Shown one piece after another: positions 17,501-25,662 of a stretch of 64,000 nucleotides of DNA (position 1 is its first letter; every line of letters begins with the position of its first letter). This stretch comes from Sphingobacteriales bacterium 50-39. GTDB taxonomy: Bacteria > Bacteroidota > Bacteroidia > Chitinophagales > Chitinophagaceae. The stretch covers positions 186,001 through 250,000 of the forward strand of contig MKTZ01000015.1 in assembly GCA_001898505.1 (NCBI GenBank). The letters run 5' to 3'. The notes beneath the pieces were generated by a model. It made no database searches, was not told the origin of the DNA, and saw only the letters and a program-made list of their open reading frames with translations. Position numbers and translations under genes: made by a program.

Positions 17501-18769
17501 ATGCCCGGAAACTATCGCTGGTTCATTTGTATGCTTCTTTTTGCAGCCACCACTATCAATTACATCGACCGGCAGATCTTTGGCTTGTTGAAGCCGGAGC
17601 TGGAGAAGGTGTTCAACTGGACAGAAACGGATTACAGCAGGATCGTAATGGCGTTTACGGTCTGTTATGCGGCCGGTCTTTTAGTCTATGGGAGGATCAT
17701 CGACCGTATTGGCACCCGGCTCGGCTATACGATCTCGGTAGCAGTCTGGAGCACGGTGGCGATGCTGCATGCCGTTGTCAGAAGCGCGCTGGGGTTCGGA
17801 ATTGTGCGCGCACTCCTTGGCTTGGGCGAGTCGGGGAATTACCCTGCGGGTGTCAAGACAGTAGGCGAATGGTTTCCCCCAAAAGAAAGGGCGCTGGCCA
17901 TTGGGATACTCGACTCGGGCTGCAATATCGGCGCTTGTGTGGGTCCTTTGCTTGTTCCCTGGCTCCTGGCTGTGTACGGCTGGCAGGCAGCCTTTGTCGT
18001 GACCGGGTCCCTGGGCTTCCTCTGGCTGATCCTCTGGCTGCGGGTGTACCGTGCGCCGGCCAAGCACCCGCGCGTGACGCCTGCGGAGCTCACCTATATA
18101 CAGAGCGGGGAGGAAGAAGCTGTCGCCCCGACGGCCCGGCTGACCTGGGGACAATTGCTGCGGCTCCGCCAGACCTGGGCATTTATCATCGGCAAATTCT
18201 TTACCGACCCCATCTGGTTCTTTTTCCTTTTCTGGCTTCCTTCTTATTTCAGCGCCCATTTTCATCTTGACCTTCGCAAACCAAGCCTGCCGCTGGTGAT
18301 CGTGTATGCAGGCACCATGATCGGAAGCCTGGGCGGCGGTCAGCTTTCTTCCTGGCTTATCAAAAAAGGCTGGCCGGTCCACAAAGCACGCAAAACAGCG
18401 CTGCTGGCGGCAGCAGCGTGTGTGATACCGATCGTGATCACTCGCTACACCACCGACATCCGCGTCGTGGTTGCCCTCATCGGTCTGTCAGCAGCAGCCA
18501 ACCAGGCCTGGAGCGCCAATATATTTGCGATCGTACCGGACATGTTCCCCCAGAACGCGATCAGTTCCGTTGTGGGGCTGGGCGGGATGGCCGGCGCCAT
18601 CGGCAGCTTCCTCTTCCCCATCTTCATCGGCTTTATTCTCGACTTTTATAAGAATGCCGGTAATATCGTTGCCGGGTACAATATCATTTTCCTGGTTTGT
18701 GGAACCTCTTTCCTGGCGGCCTGGGTCCTTATACATTATGTCACGCCTAAAATGGAAAAAATAGCATGA
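17501..18769 (+). CDS. MFS transporter of the hexuronate (ACS/ExuT) type
   Basis: 422 residues with about twelve hydrophobic segments. Motifs typical of the anion:cation symporter family: TINYIDRQIFGLL in helix 1, DRIGTRLGY in the loop after helix 2, GLGESGNYPAGVKTVGEWFPPKERALAIGI in helices 4-5 (split here only for description), and a late helix with GLGGMAGAIGSFLFP. Relatives import glucuronate, galacturonate or similar acids with protons across the inner membrane. Its position right behind the GH88 fusion supports import of the released (unsaturated) uronic acid. The next gene starts within its stop codon (ATGA overlap of 4 bases). Confidence 0.88.
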   Translation: MPGNYRWFICMLLFAATTINYIDRQIFGLLKPELEKVFNWTETDYSRIVMAFTVCYAAGLLVYGRIIDRIGTRLGYTISVAVWSTVAMLHAVVRSALGFGIVRALLGLGESGNYPAGVKTVGEWFPPKERALAIGILDSGCNIGACVGPLLVPWLLAVYGWQAAFVVTGSLGFLWLILWLRVYRAPAKHPRVTPAELTYIQSGEEEAVAPTARLTWGQLLRLRQTWAFIIGKFFTDPIWFFFLFWLPSYFSAHFHLDLRKPSLPLVIVYAGTMIGSLGGGQLSSWLIKKGWPVHKARKTALLAAAACVIPIVITRYTTDIRVVVALIGLSAAANQAWSANIFAIVPDMFPQNAISSVVGLGGMAGAIGSFLFPIFIGFILDFYKNAGNIVAGYNIIFLVCGTSFLAAWVLIHYVTPKMEKIA

Positions 18770-19872
18770 GCACAACCGCTCCACCCCCGGCCCGGCGACT
18801 GCTGTCCCTGGACTTTATGCGCGGGCTGATCATGGTCCTGCTGATGCTGGAAGCCACGGATCTGTATGAGCGACTGGCGGAGGCGGCAAAAGGGACGGCC
18901 TTTGCACCATTGGTCGATCAGCTGTTCCACCATCCCTGGAATGGTCTTCGTTTCTGGGACCTTATCCAGCCGGGATTTATGTTCATCGCAGGCACGGCAA
19001 TGGCCTATTCCCTGCATCAACAAACTGCGAAGGGAGCGCCCTGGCGGAAGTCATTCCAAAAAGTGCTGAAACGTTCCGGTCTATTGTTGTTCTGGGGCAT
19101 CTTCATCCGGTCAGTCCATCCGGACGGTCTTAGCTTCGAACTGTGGAACGTCCTGGTCCAGCTGGCTTTTACTACATTGCTGGCCTTTCTCATTTTCTAT
19201 TGGCCAGCCCGGCAACAGATCCTTTTCAGCCTTGGTTTGCTGGTATTGACGGAGCTGTTGTACCGCTGTATCCGGGTCCCGGGTTTCGACCAGTCCTTTA
19301 CCAATCAGCATAATTTTGGCAATTACATCGATATGCTGCTGATGCATAAGACGAGCCCGGGCGGATGGGTTGCGATCAACTGTATCCCCACGGCATGCCA
19401 TACGATCTGGGGGGCTTTGGCGGGGAAGCTCCTGTTGTCGCAAAGAACGGATGCCGAAAAATGGAAAGGACTCGGCCTGGTAGGGCTGATTGCACTGGCA
19501 GCGGGCTATGGTCTCGGCTGGACAGTTACGCCTATCATCAAGCGGATCGCTACCTCTTCCTTTACGCTGGCTTCCGGTGGCTGGTGCCTGCTGGGGTTGG
19601 CCTTTTTTTATTGGTGGATCGATATCCGCGGTCATCAAAAATTTGTATGGTTCTTTTCCGTCGTGGGGGTCAATTCCCTTTTCATTTACCTTTGGATGAA
19701 TACGGTGGGTGGGGGAATTGACGAATACGCGGGCAAGCTGGCGGGCGGCTACCTGCCGCTGATCCACCTGCCGACGATGGGTATCCGGCTGATAGGGTGC
19801 GCGCTGGCTTTTTTTATGAACTGGTATGTATGCTGGTTCCTGTTTAAAAGGAAGATCTTCATTAAGATATGA
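18766..19872 (+). CDS. Inner-membrane acyltransferase, NagX/HGSNAT (COG4299, DUF5009)-like
   Basis: 368 residues with about ten membrane segments. The opening SLDFMRGLIMVLLMLEATD and the FWDLIQPGFMFIAGTAMAYS region match the heparan-alpha-glucosaminide N-acetyltransferase catalytic family, where a histidine in the membrane core carries acetyl across the membrane (family knowledge). Bacterial relatives (NagX-like) often lie in amino-sugar or uronate clusters, as here. It may acetylate an exposed hexosamine so that N-acetyl-specific hydrolases can act, or it may have a transport role. Translationally coupled to the MFS gene; last gene of the operon, convergent with the ROK gene 16 bases later. 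Confidence 0.75.
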   Translation: MSTTAPPPARRLLSLDFMRGLIMVLLMLEATDLYERLAEAAKGTAFAPLVDQLFHHPWNGLRFWDLIQPGFMFIAGTAMAYSLHQQTAKGAPWRKSFQKVLKRSGLLLFWGIFIRSVHPDGLSFELWNVLVQLAFTTLLAFLIFYWPARQQILFSLGLLVLTELLYRCIRVPGFDQSFTNQHNFGNYIDMLLMHKTSPGGWVAINCIPTACHTIWGALAGKLLLSQRTDAEKWKGLGLVGLIALAAGYGLGWTVTPIIKRIATSSFTLASGGWCLLGLAFFYWWIDIRGHQKFVWFFSVVGVNSLFIYLWMNTVGGGIDEYAGKLAGGYLPLIHLPTMGIRLIGCALAFFMNWYVCWFLFKRKIFIKI

Positions 19873-19888
19873 AGGGAAAACGACATGC

Positions 19889-21133
19889 CTATACTTGTAA
19901 TGCCGTCTCGAAAAAATTATCGATGTTTTTCACAGCGCATCCTAAAAGGTTGGCGAACTCACCTAATTCCGAAGAAACGATCTGCGCCTTTTCTCTTATT
20001 TGAGTCATACAGTACGTATTGATAGCTTGTAACATCGGTATCGTAATATATTGTCTGGCGGCGGCAATCCTGCCTTCCAAAATGACCAATTCAGGATTGA
20101 ATATCTGAATGAGCGTGGAAATCCCTTTCCCCATGCTGGAGCCGATATTGGATAAGAGCTTTATGGCGTATAGATCTCCTTTGTTGGCGGCTTCTACGAT
20201 CAATCTGGGTTCAATTTTGTCGATCTCTTTATTGCTCAATTCATTTAAAATAGATATCTGTCCGGACCCGATGCCTGCCTTGGCCATTCTTGCCAGTGCA
20301 ATCCCGGAAGCAACAGTCTCGAGACATCCGTGCTTGCCGCAGTAGCAGAGTGCGCCATTATCTTCAAAGGGAATATGTCCTATCTCACCGGAAAACCCCG
20401 ACGTGCCTATTCGAACGTCTCCATCCATGATGATCCCAAGGCCGACCCCCCAATCCATTAAAAGCACCAGGACATTTTTCTTCCCCTTTGCTTTTCCACA
20501 CCTCAACTCGCCAAGCGCGGCTGCTTTTACATCATTCTGAATGCACACGGGCACATCGAAAAAAGCCCTGCAATACTCTGCCAACGTCCTTTGGTCATTA
20601 TTGTCGATCAGATAACTAAAACTCTCTCCTGTATCCGTGTTGACCAGACCGGGAAGGCTTATGCATACGCCAATTAATTTATTCGCGGGTATATTTGCCG
20701 AAGCGATCAATTTTTGCGCGTACGCAAGAACACTATCCAGGTCTTTCCTGTTCTTAGGAAGTATATAGGGAATAGAGACCTTATTCCCCTGTAGGCTCAG
20801 CGTATTGTCAAAAACGGCAATATGAGCCATAAACAATTCGATATCGATACAAAGAACAAAAAATGATTTCGCCACCAACCCCACCAGATCGGGCCTCCTG
20901 CCGCCAAACGAAATCCCGGGCCCTTTTTTTTCAATCCAGCCGGCATCCGTCAATTCGGACAATAATTTCAATACGGTGGGCATACTCAACCCTATGTCCT
21001 TGCAGATCTCGGGCGTAGATGCTTTCTCCGACCGAAATAAATACTTCAATAGCTGGATTTTATTAACCCCTGTCTTCCCTTCCATTTTTAGCCCATCCAA
21101 TGGATGCTGTACTGCCGGATCTTGCTTTGGCAT
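19889..21133 (-). CDS. ROK-family transcriptional regulator (NagC/XylR type)
   Basis: 414 residues. The N-terminal winged helix-turn-helix (QLLKYLFRSEKASTPEICKD, LSMPTVLKLLSELTDAGW) precedes a ROK sugar-kinase-like domain with QNDVKAAALGE, WGVGLGIIMDG and the zinc motif CYCGKHGC (Cys263, Cys265, Cys270) after GEIGHI. The HTH indicates a sugar-responsive repressor rather than a kinase. It is divergent from the oxidoreductase/DUF1080 pair. Two inverted repeats in the 178-bp gap (21141-21163 and 21226-21240) are candidate operators, one just ahead of its own start and one near the promoter of the other gene. Confidence 0.88.
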   Translation of the reverse strand: MPKQDPAVQHPLDGLKMEGKTGVNKIQLLKYLFRSEKASTPEICKDIGLSMPTVLKLLSELTDAGWIEKKGPGISFGGRRPDLVGLVAKSFFVLCIDIELFMAHIAVFDNTLSLQGNKVSIPYILPKNRKDLDSVLAYAQKLIASANIPANKLIGVCISLPGLVNTDTGESFSYLIDNNDQRTLAEYCRAFFDVPVCIQNDVKAAALGELRCGKAKGKKNVLVLLMDWGVGLGIIMDGDVRIGTSGFSGEIGHIPFEDNGALCYCGKHGCLETVASGIALARMAKAGIGSGQISILNELSNKEIDKIEPRLIVEAANKGDLYAIKLLSNIGSSMGKGISTLIQIFNPELVILEGRIAAARQYITIPMLQAINTYCMTQIREKAQIVSSELGEFANLLGCAVKNIDNFFETALQV

Positions 21134-21140
21134 ATATCGC

Positions 21141-21163
21141 CTTTAGTTAAAAAATAGCTAAAG
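21141..21163. promoter_or_regulatory. Inverted repeat ahead of the ROK gene, candidate operator
   Basis: Arms CTTTAGTTA and TAGCTAAAG pair in 8 of 9 positions around an AAAAA centre. It begins 8 bases upstream of the ROK start codon. On the minus strand it includes TATTTTTT, one mismatch from the TAnnTTTG promoter element, so a bound repressor would block the ROK gene's own promoter. Confidence 0.5.
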
Positions 21164-21225
21164 AGAAAATTAATAATATGAATATTTTATTGAAGTTAAG
21201 TAATTATTATATTTTTTTATTTAAC

Positions 21226-21240
21226 TAGTTTTAGAAACTA
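21226..21240. promoter_or_regulatory. Inverted repeat TAGTTT-TAG-AAACTA, candidate ROK operator
   Basis: Six-base perfect arms around a three-base centre. The AGTTT/AAACT half-sites resemble those of Firmicute XylR (also ROK) operators, recalled from memory. It lies just upstream of a perfect promoter -7 element at 21251-21258, about where the -33 element would be, which suits repression of the oxidoreductase gene. Confidence 0.5.
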
Positions 21241-21250
21241 AAAAAATTAT

Positions 21251-21258
21251 TAGGTTTG
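21251..21258 (+). promoter_or_regulatory. Bacteroidota -7 promoter element (TAGGTTTG)
   Basis: Exact match to TAnnTTTG in an AT-rich gap, 54 bases before the oxidoreductase start. A weak TTTT stands 18 bases upstream as a possible -33 element. It implies a roughly 45-base leader. Confidence 0.5.
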
Positions 21259-21311
21259 TTTAGTAAGAAAAGAAAATAATCTACTCTCACTGGATTTCAA
21301 AAAAAGTCGCC

Positions 21312-22664
21312 ATGAACAATGATTACTCTTCCCGCAGGAAATTTCTGAAGATGCTCGGCCTGTCTTCCGGAGCTTTAGCTGCCGGGAAATATGCGGAAGC
21401 TTTTGCGGGCAGCAATAGCGGTACATATGTTATCCGTCTTGACAAACAGCAACGGCTTTCCTCCAACGACAATCTACAGATCGCCCTGATCGGCGCAGGC
21501 GGCATGGGTACGAACGACACCAACACCGCTTTGCAGGTCCCGGGCATAAAACTGGTCGCGGTATGTGACCTGTATACAGGCAGACTGGAAACGGCCAAAA
21601 AGAACTGGGGCAATGATATTTTTACCACAAAACATTATAAAGACATTCTTAGCCGGAAGGACATCGATGCGGTCATCGTTGCGACGCCCGATCATTGGCA
21701 CAAGCAAATCTCCATCGATGCGCTGAATGCCGGCAAACATGTCTATTGCGAGAAGCCAATGGTTCATTCGGTGGAAGAAGGGCCTGCCGTTATTGCAGCA
21801 CAAAAGAGCTCAGGAAAGATATTCCAGGTGGGCAGCCAGGGAGTTTCTTCTCTGGGTAATGAAAAGGCAAAACAATTGCTCAAAGAGGGCGCCATCGGTG
21901 AACTTAACTATGCCGAGGGTTTTTGGGCACGCCGCGATCCTGTTTCCGTCTGGCAATACCCCATACCGGAAGACGCATCGGAGCAAACCGTGGACTGGGA
22001 CACCTATATAAGCAATACGGTGAAAAGGCCGTTCGATAGCAAACGATTTTTCCGTTGGCGTAACTATACCGACTATGGCACGGGCATGGCGGGGGACCTG
22101 TTTGTACATCTTTTCTCCAGCCTGCATTTTATTACGAACTCTCTGGGCCCTGACCGTATATACTCAACAGGAGGATTGCGTTTCTGGAACGACGGACGGG
22201 AAGTGCCGGACGTGCTGCTCGGCTCTTTTGATTACCCCAAAACCATGGTGCACCCCGCGTTCAACCTGTCGTTGCGTTGCAATTTCGTAGACGGCACCAG
22301 CGGCACAACCTATTTAAAACTGGTAGGCAGCGAAGGGGCGATGGATGTGACCTGGGACGACGTGGTCTTAAAAAAGAACACGGCGCATGAGGAGGACCCT
22401 TTCCTGAAAACAAAGGGTAAGCAAAATGAAATGAGAAAGCAGATCCTGCCGCCCAGCTCCATTACTTACAAAGCTGAAGAAGGCTACAAAGGCGGGCCAT
22501 ACGACCATATGTTCAACTTCTTTTCTGCCATTCGCAACAATGGAAAGGTAGTGGAAGACGCTGTGTTCGGATACCGTGCCGCAGCACCTGCCCTGCTTTG
22601 TAATGACAGCTACCGTGAAAAAAGACCGATGACCTGGGATCCCGAAGCCATGAAAAAAGCCTGA
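21312..22664 (+). CDS. Secreted Gfo/Idh/MocA-family oxidoreductase
   Basis: 450 residues. The N-terminus SSRRKFLKMLGLSSGALAAG is a twin-arginine type signal. An NAD(P)-binding fold follows (IALIGAGGMGTNDTN, VAVCDLYTGR), then VIVATPDHWHKQISIDAL and the family motif YCEKPMVHSVEEG with the conserved Glu-Lys-Pro that GH109 enzymes lack. It probably oxidises a sugar hydroxyl, often C3, outside the cytoplasm. The next gene encodes a DUF1080 protein 41 bases downstream. This pairing is a recognised arrangement in which a 3-keto glycoside is formed and then cleaved by elimination; the assignment here is inference. Likely repressed by the divergent ROK regulator. Confidence 0.85.
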   Translation: MNNDYSSRRKFLKMLGLSSGALAAGKYAEAFAGSNSGTYVIRLDKQQRLSSNDNLQIALIGAGGMGTNDTNTALQVPGIKLVAVCDLYTGRLETAKKNWGNDIFTTKHYKDILSRKDIDAVIVATPDHWHKQISIDALNAGKHVYCEKPMVHSVEEGPAVIAAQKSSGKIFQVGSQGVSSLGNEKAKQLLKEGAIGELNYAEGFWARRDPVSVWQYPIPEDASEQTVDWDTYISNTVKRPFDSKRFFRWRNYTDYGTGMAGDLFVHLFSSLHFITNSLGPDRIYSTGGLRFWNDGREVPDVLLGSFDYPKTMVHPAFNLSLRCNFVDGTSGTTYLKLVGSEGAMDVTWDDVVLKKNTAHEEDPFLKTKGKQNEMRKQILPPSSITYKAEEGYKGGPYDHMFNFFSAIRNNGKVVEDAVFGYRAAAPALLCNDSYREKRPMTWDPEAMKKA

Positions 22665-22705
22665 CGTGAATGAGCAAATGTAGAAACATAAACCAGACAC
22701 CAACA

Positions 22706-23401
22706 ATGAAAAAATCAATTTTAGCACTTGCAACGATTGCATTATGTCTTTTGTGTACCCATTCGCCTGCGCAGGAGAAAGGGAAATGGATCAAACTTTT
22801 TGATGGCAAAACACTGAAAGGCTGGCACGGCTTTAACAAAGGCGCCGCCCCGGTAAAGAACTGGACAGTCATCGACGGAGCCCTGGTTTGCCTTGGGGCA
22901 GCCCCCGATGCAGCCGGCGGAGACCTGGTTTCGGATGGCCAGTATGAGAACTTTATTTTAGAGTGGGACTGGAAAGTGGACAAAGGCAGTAACAGCGGTG
23001 TGATGTACCATGTAGTGGAAGATAAAAAGTATCATAGCCCCTATCAAACAGGCCCTGAGTACCAGATCATCGATGATGTCACCTTCCCGGAGAAACTGGA
23101 GGAATGGCAAAAAGCCGGAGCAGACTATGCGATGCATCCCGCCAATGCGAATAAGAAATTAGCGCAGGTGGGTCAATGGAACTCAAGTAAAATTGTTTTC
23201 AACCACGGGCATGTGGAGCATTGGCTCAACGGAAAGAAGATCGTTGAATTCACCGCATGGGATAAGGATTGGAACAATAAGAAAGCCAAGGGCAAATGGA
23301 AGGACTATCCCGACTATGGCCTGGCCAGGACCGGATTCCTTGCGTTGCAGGATCATGGCAATAAAGCATATTATAAAAACATCAGGATCAAAGCCTTATA
23401 A
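22706..23401 (+). CDS. Secreted DUF1080 (3-keto-disaccharide hydrolase) protein
   Basis: 231 residues from the ATG that begins a clear signal peptide (core ILALATIALCLLC); the in-frame ATG at 22670 adds 12 polar residues. The mature protein opens with WIKLFDGKTLKGWHG, the hallmark of DUF1080, with a concanavalin-like jelly-roll continuing through SNSGVMYHV, GPEYQIIDD, HWLNGKKIVEF and GFLALQDHG. Family members bind or cleave 3-keto glycosides in the periplasm. It is in an operon with the Gfo/Idh/MocA oxidoreductase and is followed by a strong terminator at 23429. Confidence 0.88.
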   Translation: MKKSILALATIALCLLCTHSPAQEKGKWIKLFDGKTLKGWHGFNKGAAPVKNWTVIDGALVCLGAAPDAAGGDLVSDGQYENFILEWDWKVDKGSNSGVMYHVVEDKKYHSPYQTGPEYQIIDDVTFPEKLEEWQKAGADYAMHPANANKKLAQVGQWNSSKIVFNHGHVEHWLNGKKIVEFTAWDKDWNNKKAKGKWKDYPDYGLARTGFLALQDHGNKAYYKNIRIKAL

Positions 23402-23428
23402 CCAGGCTTTTATCTCATTTCTTCAAAG

Positions 23429-23454
23429 CCCGCTGTCATAGCGGGTTTTTTTTT
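23429..23454 (+). terminator. Rho-independent terminator after the DUF1080 gene
   Basis: Stem CCCGCT/AGCGGG with the loop GTCAT, followed by nine T residues, 28 bases after the stop codon of the DUF1080 gene. Confidence 0.85.
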
Positions 23455-23464
23455 CCTGAATCGA

Positions 23465-23472
23465 TAGCTTTG
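23465..23472 (+). promoter_or_regulatory. -7 promoter element (TAGCTTTG) six bases before the AraC start
   Basis: Exact TAnnTTTG match ending six bases before the ATG at 23479, directly after the terminator of the preceding operon. Transcription would begin at or next to the start codon, that is, a leaderless mRNA. The same arrangement appears at 39583 and 55612. Confidence 0.5.
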
Positions 23473-23478
23473 CATCGA

Positions 23479-24267
23479 ATGCAGGTATCTCCATCCATAG
23501 AACTGTCTGCCTTTGTCAGGCATTATCTTTTCCTAAACATAACGAAAGCTTCTACCCTGAAGCTTCGTCTGTTTTCCGATGGTAATACCGGGATCGTTCT
23601 CAATTCCTATCCCAATCTTGTTCTGGACTCCAAGCCCCTTCCTGAAGCCTTTCTTTACGGACAGATAACGGAATTCAAAGAAGTTTACTGTCAAGGCCCC
23701 GCCCAGTTGTCGATTATTGTATTTCATTCTCACGGGCTCGCTCGTATTCTTAACATACCTGCCAGCGAACTAAATAATAAGGTCATTCCTCTTGCCGGGC
23801 TTTTTGGGGATGCCGGCGCTATCTTCCAAAGGGATATGAGGGCCTCTGGAAAATTAAGCGAAAAAATAAACCTTATGGAGGATTTTGTCCGGAAGATGGC
23901 GGACAGTCATCCGTCAACGGGCGACCCAATGGTTGCTATTGCCCTTGATCTTATTCAAAGACACAAGGGGGTGATCCCCATTCATCACCTCACCGATATT
24001 ATTGGTTGCCAGCCCCGGCAACTTGAACGCAAATTCATTTCCGCAGTCGGAATTAGTCCCAAACATTTATGTAACATTGTCCGGGTCCATGCCTTTATCA
24101 AACTTTTACAAAGCGATAAAAAATACAACCTTACAGGATTTGCATATGACAGCGGATATTATGACCAGGCTCATCTTATTCGGGATTTCAGAAAGATCAC
24201 GGGACTTACCCCAACTCAATATATCAGAAATTCCACGCCGCTGGCGGTCAACTTCCTTCAACTGTAG
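23479..24267 (+). CDS. AraC-family transcriptional regulator
   Basis: 262 residues from the ATG (a TTG at 23470 is in frame but falls inside the -7 element). The N-terminal part (SIELSAFVRHYLFLNI) resembles the DUF6597-type sensor domain. The C-terminal AraC domain has two helix-turn-helix units: IHHLTDIIGCQPRQLERKF and GFAYDSGYYDQAHLIRDFRK, followed by ITGLTPTQY. It is 64 bases before the nitrilase-family gene on the same strand and may regulate it, but the sequence does not show a target. Confidence 0.85.
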   Translation: MQVSPSIELSAFVRHYLFLNITKASTLKLRLFSDGNTGIVLNSYPNLVLDSKPLPEAFLYGQITEFKEVYCQGPAQLSIIVFHSHGLARILNIPASELNNKVIPLAGLFGDAGAIFQRDMRASGKLSEKINLMEDFVRKMADSHPSTGDPMVAIALDLIQRHKGVIPIHHLTDIIGCQPRQLERKFISAVGISPKHLCNIVRVHAFIKLLQSDKKYNLTGFAYDSGYYDQAHLIRDFRKITGLTPTQYIRNSTPLAVNFLQL

Positions 24268-24331
24268 TCCCGGGAAATGACCTGTCGCATTTGTACAATT
24301 TCATTTCATCGGCTTTCCGCAACTTTGGCAT

Positions 24332-25291
24332 ATGGAAAAAATCATAATTGCAACTGCTCAATTCGAACATCGCAGCGGCGACAAAGCCTATAATCTCAAC
24401 ACGATTGAACGCATGACGGCAAACGCCGCTGCGCTTGGCGCAAAGGCCATTGCATTCCATGAATGTTCGATCACCGGATATACCTTTGCCCGCAAACTCT
24501 CCAAAGAACAAATGCTTGATCTGGCCGAACGGATCCCGGAAGGCCCCTCTATAAGGAGGCTGGCAGCTATTTCTGAAAAGTACGGGGTCGCTATTCTTGC
24601 CGGCCTCTTTGAAAAAGACCAAAAAGACCGCCTCTATAAAGCTTATGTCTGCGTGGCTAAAAATGGGGTTGTGGCTAAATTCAGAAAGCTTCACCCTTTC
24701 ATCAATCCCCATATTACTCCTGGCAGTGAGTATTGTGTATTCGACCTCTTCGGCTGGAAATGCGGCATTTTGATATGTTATGACAACAACATCATCGAGC
24801 ATGTAAGGGCGACACGGTTATTGGGCGCCGAGATCCTGTTTATGCCGCATTCCACCATGTGTACCCCCTCGCCCCGGCCGGGAGCGGGTTTTGTGGATCC
24901 ATCTTTGTGGGAGAACAGAGAGGCTGACCCCACATCCCTTCGCCTGGAATTTGAAGGAATGAAAGGGCGGGAATGGCTAATGAAATGGCTCCCTGCAAGA
25001 GCACATGATAATGGTATCTATTGTGTCTTTTCAAACCCCATCGGTATGGACGATGACCAGGTAAGGAACGGACGATCCATGATCATTGATCCCTTTGGGG
25101 ATATCCTTTCTGAATGCACTGAATTGGGAGATCAATTGGTGACCGCCACGATGACCCCGGAAAAGCTACAGCTGGCTGGTGGCTACCGGTACATCCAAGC
25201 CCGCCGTCCGGAACTCTATCGGGCGATCATAGGGCAGGAACATCAGTCTGAACAAAAAGTCGCCTGGATGCAGGGGAATTTAAAAGATTGA
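24332..25291 (+). CDS. Nitrilase-superfamily carbon-nitrogen hydrolase
   Basis: 319 residues, cytoplasmic (no signal). The Glu-Lys-Cys triad is visible: Glu44 in FHECSITGY, Lys119 in KFRKLHPF and Cys149 in GILICYDNN. Length and motifs fit the aliphatic amidase / N-carbamoylputrescine amidase-like branches, which hydrolyse a small amide or ureido compound to acid plus ammonia. It sits after the AraC gene. CAACTTTG, one mismatch from the -7 consensus, stands just ahead of the ATG. Substrate unknown. Confidence 0.85.
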   Translation: MEKIIIATAQFEHRSGDKAYNLNTIERMTANAAALGAKAIAFHECSITGYTFARKLSKEQMLDLAERIPEGPSIRRLAAISEKYGVAILAGLFEKDQKDRLYKAYVCVAKNGVVAKFRKLHPFINPHITPGSEYCVFDLFGWKCGILICYDNNIIEHVRATRLLGAEILFMPHSTMCTPSPRPGAGFVDPSLWENREADPTSLRLEFEGMKGREWLMKWLPARAHDNGIYCVFSNPIGMDDDQVRNGRSMIIDPFGDILSECTELGDQLVTATMTPEKLQLAGGYRYIQARRPELYRAIIGQEHQSEQKVAWMQGNLKD

Positions 25292-25352
25292 TCCATGACC
25301 GGTTTTAATTATCACCCGATCTGCCGTAATTTCATGGTTTAAAGCTTGTTTT

Positions 25353-25661
25353 ATGCGAAAATTACTCTACATAGCCGGCATCATAGTTATGGCAGCCTGC
25401 CAGGCCTGCTCATCGGGAGAAACCTCGATGCCCAAGGCCAATGCTTCACCCACGATCAACAGTGCGACGAAAGTTGCCGAAAATCTGAAAAACCTGAAGT
25501 TCGACTACCCAAAAGACCCTAAATGCGGGGCAGCCTTATCGGAAGGCGTGGGAGATACCACAGAATATAAAGGCAAATTATACGGGTTTTGCTCAAAAGA
25601 GTGTAAGGATGAATTCCTAAAAAGCCCTGAGTCCTTTTTGTCTCGTATAGCCATACCGTGA
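25353..25661 (+). CDS. YHS-domain lipoprotein
   Basis: 102 residues. A short signal peptide ends in IVMAACQACSS, so lipidation at Cys16 or Cys19 is likely. The mature part carries a YHS-type metal-binding module: DPKCGAALSEG, EYKGKLYGFCSKECKDEFLKSPE, with the Cys pair and aromatic residues of YHS/TRASH domains that bind heavy metals. It ends one base before the start of the large surface protein. This suggests a shared transcript, although the two functions are not obviously related. Confidence 0.8.
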   Translation: MRKLLYIAGIIVMAACQACSSGETSMPKANASPTINSATKVAENLKNLKFDYPKDPKCGAALSEGVGDTTEYKGKLYGFCSKECKDEFLKSPESFLSRIAIP

Positions 25662-25662
25662 T

